From positions 11,261,593 through 11,325,592 of the forward strand of contig RPFO01000213.1 of assembly GCA_009746045.1 (NCBI GenBank): a stretch of 64,000 nucleotides of DNA, given 5' to 3'. Under the pieces are notes generated by a model. It was not told where the DNA came from. It saw nothing but the letters and a program-made list of their open reading frames with translations, and did no database searches. Each line of letters starts with the position of its first letter. Within the stretch, counting starts at the first letter, position 1. The translations under genes and the position numbers were made by a program. This document shows positions 11,701 through 23,501 of the stretch, piece by piece. The DNA comes from Mesostigma viride. Its lineage: Eukaryota > Streptophyta > Mesostigmatophyceae > Mesostigmatales > Mesostigmataceae.

Positions 11701-14700
11701 GGGGTAAACAAGGGGGTTTGGGGGTGGGCGAGGAGCGGAGTGAGAAAGCAATCAGCTTGGTGAAATGGATGGTGATCAGTTTGGTGGAATGGATAAGCTG
11801 GAACGGACAAGCAATCAGGATCGAGCCGGCCCGATGCTGGTGGTGTGGATCATTATCATGCCATGGGGAGAATGACCGGTTTGATTCTTGTGATGAAGAC
11901 AAGTAGCGGGAGGCGGGCATGATGGGGGATGTTGAGCGGACGGGAAAGGACGTGGGGCAGGAGGCCACTTGTTGGCGTACATGACACAAATGGGGGAGAG
12001 GGTTTGCGTGATTGCGGCACGATGCCGTTGGGCCAGAAAATGACCGACAAGTGGCAGTCTGATTTGATTCTCTTTCTCAAGCAGACATAGACCGAATGAC
12101 AGTATGATTGTGGTGCTATGCATCACAAAAACGTGCGAGAAAGCTTGCCAGGATAAGCGATGGTACCTAACTAAGCCGTTGGATTCAAGAGTATATGTAT
12201 GCCTACCCTATAAATCAGATTACGAAGCACAGCTCCTTGGTGAGAATGCGCATCCTGTTGGCAAATAGTGCTGTTCTTTGGATTGACTAGACTACAGTTT
12301 ATACTTAAAAAGTACGCACCACAGCTCTTCGGTGAGGATGCGAAGCCCGTCGGCCTTGCGCAGCAGCCGCTGGTTGTCGTCGTGGGCCTTGCACAGCGCG
12401 GAGACCAGCTGCGCGCCCAGCATGCGCACCGCGGTGGCATTCCGCGGGTCCGAGAAGAGCTCTGCACGGTGGCCCACCCCCCACAGAAAAAAAAAAAAGA
12501 TTTTTAAAAATTGGGCAAAACATTTCTGAGGAGAGCAGTACTTGGGTCACTTAAGGGAGTTAGCAGTTGGGTAACTCTCAGAAGTTCAAGACGTTTAAGA
12601 ATAGATCTGTATGGTGCACCCATTCAAGAAGAGCAATATTTTGATTACTCGAGAAAGTAACGGTCATCTAAGGAGAAGCCTGCAAGGTACTCGCGGGAAG
12701 TAAAGACGGCCATCACTGGCCACTGCGGTCCCATGGGCACGAGGTCGACTCAGAGGCTCAGATAGAGAAACCCAGTCAAGAAAAGGAAAGAACTACAAAC
12801 AGCAGGGAAACAGGCAAACAAAGGAAATTACGGACAGAGCAACAAACGAAACACACACACATACGAGAAACAATGTTAATCAGAGAGAGCACGAATCACA
12901 GAGCCTCCAACACGCAAGCACGCATCCCGGTACACGGACACGGCTGCATCTCGAGGCAAACCCCATTCTATTTCCTAGCAGCGAACAGCATCCAATGAAT
13001 CAACCCACTTATCATTAGCCCGCTATGGACATAGATAAACTTTAACCCAACATGGACAAGCATGAAGGCGCGCGGGCGCCACCCACCCAGGCACACAGGC
13101 ACGGCGCCTAGGTCCCCCAGGCGCCCCTGGCAGGTGAGCAGCGGGCAGCAGGCGAGCAGCAGCCGAAGCGCGAGCGTCTGGAGCGTGAGCGTGCCGGTGA
13201 TGGAAGTGGTCACCGTGGCCGAGCCGGTGTCGGCCGCCATGGCCTGTGCGAATCGGAGGATCAGCATCACGCGGTCCTCGCTGCGGCCGTCTGGCGTGTC
13301 GGACGCGCCGCCCTCGTAGAGGACCGAGGGCTTTGCGGGGATGAGCTGGATGAGGAGCGTGAGCGCCTGGAAGGGGGGGGGGGAGGGGGCGAAAGGAAAG
13401 GAGTGCGTGGGAGGGTCTGTTAAGACATGCGGAAGACAAGGAAGAGCACGGCCCATGCCTGCTGTGTGTGGACGGCATAATGAAGGTAAATGGGGGTAAA
13501 CAGTGCGGTTTTGGGACGAGAAGTGTGCGCGCCAGCGGGGAAGGAGTTGAATAACTTTTAGCTATTACTTTTTGTGCGTCCACTCAAGGTTGACGCACAT
13601 CCTGCGCAGGATGTGCGTCAACCTTGAGTGGACGCACAAAAAGTAATAGCTAAAAGTTATTCAACTGAAGGGAGCGAGGACACTATGGGCGAGAGCGAGA
13701 TAGACGAGAGATGAGAGGAGGGTAAGCGCGTGCTGCGTCCACAGCCATGCTGCAAGCCCTGTGATGATCACATGCCAAAGTAGATGAAGGGGTGAACGAG
13801 GCTAACTTAAGGGATGAGCTTGGACATCTCAATAAGGGCCTTAGCATTCACATTGCAACAAGCACCCACCGGCGCCTCTAGTGTCTGCCACTGGTAGAGG
13901 TCACTGGCCAAAACTACTTAACGAACAAGACATCTTACAGAAGGAACTTGACAGCAACAAGCAACCACCTGCGCCTGCAGTGTCCGCAGCTGTCCGCGGG
14001 ACCACTTGCTGTGCACGCCGCCCGGGGCATCGAGGTGCACAGGATCAATGTAGCTGAGCAGGCAGGCCACAAAGCCACCCTGGAGGTGTGGCAGGCGCGC
14101 ACAAAGTCGGGGCAGTCGAATGTAGTCAGTAGGACATTGTAGCTGGCATGCAAGCCCCGGCGCCCGCAAGGGTTTACCGAGGCCAGGCATGTACACAACT
14201 CAAGCTACCCAGGATATTCCACCCATCCCGCCCATCCCGCCCATCTCGCCCATCCCGCCCATCCCGCCCATCCCGCCCATCCCGCCCATCCCGCCCATCC
14301 CGCCCATCCCGCCCATCCCGCCCCCCCCGCCCCCGCCCCCCATCCCCCCCATCCCCCCCATCCCCCCCATCGCCCCCATCCCCCCATCCCCCCATCCCCC
14401 CCATCCCCCCCATCCCCCATCCCCCCATCCCCCCATCCCCCCATCCCCCCATCCCCCCCATCCCCCCATCCCCCCATCCCCCCATCCCCCATCCCCCCAT
14501 CCCCCCATCCCCCCATCCCCCATCCCCCCATCCCGCCCAGCCCATCTAGCCCACCAACACCTCCAGCCCATCTAGGATATTCTGTGCACAAGCAGGCGTA
14601 CCATCAGCGTACTAAAAAAGTAAGTGTACCTCCACGACGTACTCCACGACTCCACGACATACATTTTATCGAAGACATGACCCAGCACTGCGTCCCGACT

Positions 14701-17700
14701 CCTGAGCATGAATAAGAATATGTCCTCAGCTAATCATGATCAGCGCGACAAGAAGAATAAGCATACCTCCACGGCGTACCCCACGCATGAATAATAATAA
14801 TAATAATAATTACCAGTGTGACAAGAAGAAGAAGAAGAAGAAGAAGAAGAAGAAGAAGAAGAAGAAGAAGAAGAAGAAGAAGAAGAAGAAGAAGAAGAAG
14901 AAGAAGAAGAAGAAGAAGAAGAAGAAGAAGAAGAAGAAGAAGAAGAAGAAGGAAGGAGGAGGAGGAGGAGGAGGAGGAGGAGGAGGAGGAGGAGGAGGAG
15001 GAGGAGGAGGAGGAGGAGGAGGAGGAGGAGGAGGAGGAGGAGGAGGAGGAGGAGGAGGAGGAGGAGGAGGAGGAGGAGGAGGAGGAGGAGGAGGAGGAGG
15101 AGGAGGAGGAGGAGGAGGAGGAGGAGGAGGAGGAGGAGGAGGAGGAGGAGGAGGAGGAGGAGGAGGAGGAGGAGGAGGAGGAGGAGGAGGAGGAGGAGGA
15201 GGAGGAGGAGGAGGAGGAGGAGGAGGAGGAGGAGGAGGAGGAGGAGGAGGAGGAGGAGGAGGAGGAGGAGGAGGAGGAGGAGGAGGAGGAGGAGGAGGAG
15301 GAGGAGGAGGAGGAGGAGGAGGAGGAGGAGGAGGAGGAGGAGGAGGAGGAAGAAGAAGAAGAAGAAGAAGAAGAAGAAGAAGAAGAAGAAGAAGAAGAAG
15401 AAGAAGAAGGAGAAGCGTACACCGTCGGCATGGGTAACTTTACTATATAATTATGAGGCTGGGCGCCGGCCACCTGCAAACGATAAATAAAACAAAAGAT
15501 TTTCAAATAAATTGATTCCCGAGTGTACTCCCCTGTCGTTTTTCTAGATACCGAACAAACAAAGAAAGTGTAAATAAATATTCTTTGGCTGCCAAAAGCG
15601 CTTCTTTCGCGGTAAAAAACAAAGAAATGTGAAATCTTTGGCTGACAAATGTGCTTTTACTGGCGGTAACAGCAGTGCAGCTGGCTGGGTTATACCAAAC
15701 AAACAAAGAATCATTAAATTGCGCAGCCAGTTCAACGGTTGTTCATAGACCAAACAAACAAACTAATAATTATTGAAGTGGACGGACACAGTAGCACTTG
15801 CAACCAATAAAACTCTATTGTCTAATTCCGGAGGGCCTTTCAGCTGAACCGAACTAAAATTAACAATGCGGGCGGCGTACCTCCACCGCATACTCCAGGC
15901 TCTGCGTGTCGGCCTTGCAGCACGCGCCCACCACCGCCCACGTCAGCTGCTTCATCTCATAGTCCTCCGGCTCTGTGGTCTGGCCACACCCACACAACAC
16001 AGTGATCATGCAATGACCGTACAATGACCACAGAACCACCACGTGAGCTCTTCACCTCATAGTCCTCTAGGCTCCATGGTCTGGCCATACCCATTGACAA
16101 TACAGTGACAATACAATCACCGCGCCCGTTGCTTCAGCTCCTAGTCTTCCAATGCCATAGTCTGGCCACAGCCTACAGCGGTGATGCAGTAACCATCGGA
16201 TAAACAGGCAGCCACACGATGTATGTGTGCACCGTATAAGATGATTGCTGTAGTCTTGTTGAAACAAGAGCCCGCCCCCCCCCCACAAAAAGCTGGACGC
16301 TGGGTGCTCCCCATGAGATCCACTGATCCCATCCCACGCTATATCCTCAAGCGGGGACTCGTGGTTTGCGTCAGCCCCTCCAGCCAGCAACCAGCCAGCC
16401 CAAGGGCGACGCCAACCTCACCACACATATGTACATATTGTATGTGTGAATACGACACACCATGATTGCTCGATGGGAGTATGAATAAGACGCATCATGG
16501 TTGCCGGACGGGAGTGTGAATACGACACATCACGATTGCCAGATGAGAGCGTGTGAAAGCATAGGCGTGGGAAGCATGCATGGCTCACCAGAGCGAAGGG
16601 CTTGATGATGTCGCCGAAGGGAAGGATCTCGGGCCTGCGAGCGTCACCCAAGGCCCCCAGGGAAGGCGCGGCGCGTTTCGGGGGGGCAGACAAGCAGAAC
16701 CAACGCGGCATTCGGAAAATCGGCAAGATGGTGCGCGGAATCACGAGTTTGGACCATGTCCAAATGGCATTAAGGAGGGGGATAGGGATGGAGTGGTTGG
16801 GGTGGGGGCCGGCGCCCAAGCATGCACACCTACAACCCTCTGCACCCGTCACGGTTCGATAATCACGGTTCAATCACAATCAATTCTGCGATTGCCACGC
16901 GGCTATTCATAGCCCCACGGGGGCTACCAGTACGTCACAAATGTTTTCCCGCTTCCCCCTCGCATCCACTCGGCACGCAGATGACGGCGGCGGCAGCCAG
17001 CACTGGTCTCGAAACAAGAATAAACCCTCTTTTCCCTTTCCTATCTAGAATAGAGAAACTGCAGTAATGCTCCCCCTCCTTCCCCTCCTTGTCCTCGTCG
17101 CAACACTCTCGAGATGGCCCCATCAGCCACCAACAGGCCAAGAATAACAGAACACTTCTACCCTTGCTCCCTCTCATGGCCCTTATATACTCTGATTGCT
17201 ATTCACAGTACGGCACTCACATGACGGCGGCGGCAACCAGCAGCAGTACAAAGACATCATCCTGAACGAATCGACAAAAACGGATCAGACAACAGCAGGC
17301 TCGAGTCACCATGGTCCCGATTCTCCCGATTTCTGGCCTGCGCTGGTTGTCTCATTGTTTGACATTAGCATCACCGTCTCCCGCACGCCTACACCCATTA
17401 CATGGCCACCTTATGGCACTCCCATCACCGTTGCAGCAACCAGCGCAGTCTGGAAACAACACCATACCCTCTCCTTCGCTTATCGCCGTGCACAGTACGG
17501 CACTCACGTGACGGCGGCGGCAACCAGCAGCGGCAGCAGCGTCTCCCGCGCCGCCTCCATGTTCACCCTCGCCTTGGACAGCAGGTGCGCCACCAACAGC
17601 AGCTCGTTCCTCAGCTCCTTGTCCGCCTGGCGGTACCCCCCGCTGAACATCTCCGCTAGCAACTCCGCCAGGACACCCACCAGCTCCCCCGCGGCGCTCG

Positions 17701-20700
17701 CTGCGAGGCCGATATTCGCACTCCTGTTAGCATCATCGCCACAATAATTATTGCCGCCGCTGCCGGTGGCATTCACCCCCTCGCCCGCACCATCATTCCC
17801 ACCGGGGGCGAGGTCCCCTTCCGTGCCGGCGTCCGGCACGCGACCCTCCCCGCTCGCACTCCAGTAGTCCCCCTGCAAGGGGCTGTCCACCCCCTCCCGA
17901 TGACCCTGCTGCCCATACCCGGCCCCCGTCTCCCACGCAGGGTCACCCATGGGGCTGCCGGCCTCGGGGGCGGTCTCGGGCCGCCGGTCGCGGAGATAGT
18001 CCGGGTCGGAAGAACTGCTGCCGTAGGGGTTGTTGTCAGCGGCGGGTGTGTTCCCGCCACCAATTGTCAGCATCTCGCGCGATGCGGGCGTGAGCTCGAG
18101 CACGTTCCAGAGCAGCTCCACCGTCGAAAAGGTGAGCGGGCCGCGGATGCCCCCCTGGCGCAGCACCTTGGCCAGGGGGAGCAGGATCGACTCTGGTGGG
18201 GTTGGGTAGTGGGGGGCACGCAGTCAGTCATGTGGGGAGGAGTGCCGTTAGCATGATGCGTACGGCAGGATGGACGCGGGTGGGGCTGGGACTGGTGGGG
18301 AGCACACAGTCACGTTACATAATCCGTGGTTCAGTTTTCTGAACATCGTGATCTTGTACATAGAGTGAACGCCATGCGTCCAGGAATAATCATCTCACTT
18401 CATAGCGTGAGGATGCCGTGAGTGGTCACGGAGTGAGGATGCCGGGAGGATACGTTCATGTCATGCCCATGTTGAGGTCGTGCTCGGCGCTACCACTGCT
18501 CGGCCTGTGTCATGCCCATGTTGACGTCATGCTCGGCGCTACCACTGCTCGGCCTGTGTCATGCCCATGTTGACGTCGTGCTCGGCGCTACCACTGCTCG
18601 GCCTGTGTCATGCCCATGTTGACGTCATGCTCGGCGCTACCACTGCTCGGCCTGTGTCATGCCCATGTTGACGTCGTGCTCGGCGCTACCACTGCTTGGC
18701 CTGTGTCATGCCCATGTTGACGTCATGCTCGGCCTGAGAACTGCCAGTCATTCAAAGGTTGGTGACTCGTCGTGTCTCCCTAATGTATCGCCCTATCTCA
18801 AACATAATACTAGTATCAAATACAAAATCTCACATGAACGTAGTATCAAATAAAACGCCTCAAATATAATAGTAGTATCAAAGATATCATATCAAGTTTA
18901 ATGTTTAGGATATAATGTTAAGGTGGCTCTACCCCATCTCCCCCCCACCCCCCACCCCCTTCATCCTGCATGATAAGCGATGAGCTTGGGCCTATACTTC
19001 CTTAGAGTTTGTGGGTATTGAGTGAAGGGCCAGTTGCTTCACTGGGCAACCGCTTTCAAAGGGTGGCTGGATTCCCATCTCCATGGGGTTCACCCGGCAT
19101 CATGAGCACACGCCTAGGGTTGAAGGTTGACGGAAACGACAACATGATTTCTTGATTCACCCTGCATCATGAGCAAGTGCATAGGCTGAGGGTAGAGGGA
19201 AACCGCATATAACGCTCACCCTGCATCATGAGCATCGCGCTGACTTCGTAACGCGAGAACTGCAGCAGCGCCCGCAGCAACGAATCCAACAAGTCCAGGT
19301 CTCCGCGGTCCAGCGCCACGCTCAGCCCCTTGACGGCACTACGCACGACGCCGCTGCGCTCGACCAGCCGCTGATTCGCGTAGTACTGGCGGGGGGATGC
19401 ACTGGCGGCCGAGGCCAGGTCCACCGCCGCCATTCCGCCGGCAAGCGTGGCACCCATGGCCCCACCGGAGGCCGCAGGGGGGACGCGAGTGGTGCCGGTC
19501 ACGCCACCGGCACCGCCCAGGGTGTCTCGTTCCGCCATGGGGGTGGTCCCCAGGCCGGCAAGGTCCTGGGGCGCCACACGTGTGCTGTGTGCGCTGGCAA
19601 ATTGTTCGAGCATCTGTCGGTGCGTGGGTGGGTGGGTGGGTGGAGAGGGGGGGCAGAAAGCGAGAAAGGGGGGTTAAAGAAGGGGTTAAAAAAGAAGGGG
19701 TTGATGACCGAGGTTGTACCGTGGGCGTTGAAAGGGAGAGGTTGAAAGAGAAGTACCCAGCAGGAATAAAGTGGTTGAGGAAGAAGCAACCGCAGGAAGG
19801 CCAAGTCAGTGGTCCATGAAGGGGAAGCAACCGCAGGAAGGCCAAGTTATTGGTCTATGAAGGGGAAGCGACTGCAGGAAGGCCAAGTTAGTGGTATATG
19901 GACACGAATGGCCTTAGAAGCGAGGAGTTGAGCAAACGAGGATACGATAAGGAGGAAACACCCCGAAAACGATGATGAAACTAGAGGAGTTATACACACA
20001 GTGCGCTTGTGCAGGGTGTACAGCATGCCAGGGTGATTGAGCTGGGCAGTGGACAACCTAGGGGTACTGTCATTGCCACGCTGCAGACCAGTGATTGCAT
20101 CTATGATTTGCCGCATTTTGTGACCGCATATAGTGACCGCATGTAGTGATCGCATAATGATTGGTTGGGAAGAATGATTGTTTACGGAAGTCATCGGGAT
20201 GGCGGATGGGAACCTGGCTAAGAAAAGAAGCGCGAAGCTTGCTCTCACGTACAAGCTGCTTTCCTATACAGCTGGCATCCGCGCAGTTGAGGCGTGATTG
20301 CCTTGCGCAGCCATCGTCGGTGCTGCAGGTGATTGCCGATATGCGAGGCTATGGTGACCTAGCTGAGGGAACAGGTTTGTCACACACCTACATTACACCT
20401 ACATTATAGCAGGTTTATAGCTATTCTGGTTCATTATAGCGGGTTGGATTAGGAAAATGTTGTTCACCATCACGTCTTGGACGCACGCACCTGCGCGGCA
20501 CATATCTGGACGTCAGAGGGCACCTGCGCTATAAATAGCTGTCCCACAGTGGCCAGGAAGTTGGAGATGTTGGTCAGCATCTTGAAGTCGTCGGTGGACG
20601 AGCGGCGCACAAAGGGGAGCGAGGCCACCCTGCAGGTAGCCATGGCACGTGGGCGACGGCAGCCAAGAGAGAAGGAAAACAGGAGTGCCAAGAGAGAAGA

Positions 20701-23403
20701 AAACAGAAATGCAAAGAGAGAGCGAAAACAGTCATGAGAAAAGAAACAGAAACCGTCAGGGACAAAAGCCGTCAAGGAACAAAAAATGGAAGGCCAATCA
20801 CATACGATACACATACGCACCACCAAGGAAATGATGCATATGGTAGGCAGCGGTGTCCCCACACCTCACACATGCCACTAGAAACAAACTCACTGGAATT
20901 TCCCGATCCCTCTATCCACTGGAATTTCCCGACCCCTCTATCAACTGGAATTTCCCGATCCCTCCATCAACTGGAATTTCCCGACCCCTCTATCAACTGG
21001 AATTTCCCGATCCCTCCATCAACTGGAATTTCCCGACCCCTCTATCAACTGGAATTTCCCGATCCCTCCATCAACTGGAATTTCCCGATCCCTCCATCAA
21101 CTGGAATTTCCCGATCCCTCCATCAACTGGAATTTCCCGATCCCTCCATCAACTGGAATTTCCCGATCCCTCCATCAACTGGAATTTCCCGACCCCTCTA
21201 TCCACTGGAATTTCCCGATCCCTCCATCAACTGGAATTTCCCGATCCCTCCATCAACTGGAATTTCCCGATCCCTCCATCAACTGGAATTTCCCGATCCC
21301 TCCATCAACTGGAATTTCCCGATCCCTCCATCAACTGGAATTTCCCGATCCCTCCATCAACTGGAATTTCCCGACCCCTCTATCAACTGGAATTTCCCGA
21401 TCCCTCCATCAACTGGAATTTCCCGATCCCTCCATCAACTGGAATTTCCCGACCCCTCTATCAACTGGAATTTCCCGACCCCTCCATCAACTGGAATTTC
21501 CCGACCCCTCTATCAACTGGAATTTCCCGACCCCTCTATCAACTGGAATTTCCCGATCCCTCCATCAACTGGAATTTCCCGATCCCTCCATCAACTGGAA
21601 TTTCCCGATCCCTCCATCAACTGGAATTTCCCGATCCCTCCATCAACTGGAATTTCCCGACCCCTCTATCAACTGGAATTTCCCGACCCCTCCATCAACT
21701 GGAATTTCCCGACCCCTCTATCAACTGGAATTTCCCGACCCCTCTATCAACTGGAATTTCCCGATCCCTCCATCAACTGGAATTTCCCGACCCCTCTATC
21801 AACTGGAATTTCCCGATCCCTCCATCAACTGGAATTTCCCGATCCCTCCATCAACTGGAATTTCCCGATCCCTCCATCAACTGGAATTTCCCGACCCCTC
21901 CATCAACTGGAATTTCCCGATCCCTCTATCAACTGGAATTTCCCGATCCCTCCATCAACTGGAATTTCCCGATCCCTCCATCATGGCACTCTATATATAA
22001 TCTATATATAATAATCTATGTATAATAATCTATATATAATTTCCCGATCCCTCTTTCACGGCACTCGATATCCCATTCCCCCCAGACCTCACCGTAGCCA
22101 TGTTGTATCAACCCCGGCACTGCGTGCTGTGATAACCCCCATATGGCCTACTGGATACGCGAAAACGCGCCATTGGCTACCCCAGTCCCCTGCCCCACCT
22201 CGCTATTCCCCCCCCCCCGCATCAGCCATCAAGCTGGCTGCGGTGAATAACACGCCACCTGGCAATCCCCTTTGTTATCCCCTGTCGCCTGTCCCCACGT
22301 TGGAATCATCCCTCACACACCGGAGATGGGAATTATCCCTCACACAGGGCGCCCTATCCCCACTTGCATGTGCACCCGCTCTATCGGTCGATCCAATCCA
22401 CCCACTTGAGTGATGGGAGGAACCGATGACTCCAACCACTTGAGGGGCGACCGCATTCCCCACGCACTCCCAGCCGGCCACGGCAGGATGTGCCAGCGCG
22501 GATCCCTCTTACAATACCAATGGGGAAACCAGCGCAGCCTTGACACTACTGTAGTATAGTGACCGTAATACCAATGAGTCAAGCAGCGCAGGCCAGAAAC
22601 AATGTACCCGCTTATCCCCACGCTCCTCTTGCTAGTTCGTCACACAATACATGTACCACAATACGCTTACTCCCACACATGGCTTACTCCCCGACAACTA
22701 ATAAATCAATAATAAATCGCATACTCCCAATAAATAACAAATCAACTATAAATCGCTGACTCCGCAAGCATCACGTAGTGCCCACCCGCAACAGCATGTG
22801 ACTATACCCCCCCATCTTTGTGCAACTAGCCCACTATACCCACTTTGTGGCTCGTCACTTCACCCATCATGCCATCAGCTTCGCCCTCAAGCAGGCTATC
22901 CCATCCACGGCAACCCCTCACCCACCGCAGCATGCGGCACAGTGGCGGTGCGTAGATCTCAGCCTTGCCCTCCTTGACAAACTGTAGCATGTGGGAGACG
23001 ACTTTGTCCATGTAGGGCAGGTCACGGATGGGCTGGCCCACGGCACGGCGGCAGTGGGGGTTGGTGTCGTACGTTTTACAGTGATTGATGGATACAACAG
23101 CGTGTTCCAAACCGGGGGGTTAAGGAGACGGACACGACGTCATGTTTGCGGGGAGCGTCGGCAGTGATTGATTGAGGAAATGCTAGAAAGAAAATTATAC
23201 ATATATCATCACGAACAAGGGGCGTGCAAAGTTTCTTCTGCCCTTGCCTATTGTCAAATTGGAGCTTGGTCATTGTTTTCTACGAGGGGGAGGGGGGGAC
23301 ATTAGATGGGCTCACCGTGATTGCTGTTATTATTATTATTATTATTGTTATTATTATTATTATTATTACTATTAATATTATTACTACTACTTAGTAATTA
23401 TAT

Positions 23404-23501
<98 letters not shown>

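Noticed and set aside
13545-13666. Palindrome as a fold-back assembly artefact
   Set aside because: The flanks differ on the two sides and a 5-bp direct repeat bounds it exactly, which fits insertion.
14080-14140. Alternative coding frame TFDCPDFVRAC upstream of exon 8
   Set aside because: It looked like a frameshifted exon, but a CTCCAG acceptor at 14080 keeps phase and makes the frameshift unnecessary. The short frame may be an echo or chance.
14736-15506. Long ORFs of poly-Glu, poly-Gly/Arg/Lys and poly-Ser
   Set aside because: They are read-through of a GAA/GGA microsatellite in every frame and lie in an intron of the gene model.
20230-20330. Possible extra exon between exons 3 and 4
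   Set aside because: It has plausible AG and GT borders, but exons 3 and 4 join in phase without it and its translation resembles nothing in the family.
20890-21984. Possible CRISPR array
   Set aside because: Units are directly adjacent with no unique spacers, and the genome is eukaryotic.
20890-21984. GGGAAATTCC words in the minisatellite as NF-kappaB-type sites
   Set aside because: The motif matches the animal consensus, but no such factor is expected in a green alga and the repetition explains its number.
20734-22025. Repetitive 390- and 425-codon plus-strand ORFs
   Set aside because: They are frames of a 26-bp minisatellite that happens to lack stops. Codon use is dictated by the repeat, and the region is an intron on the other strand.
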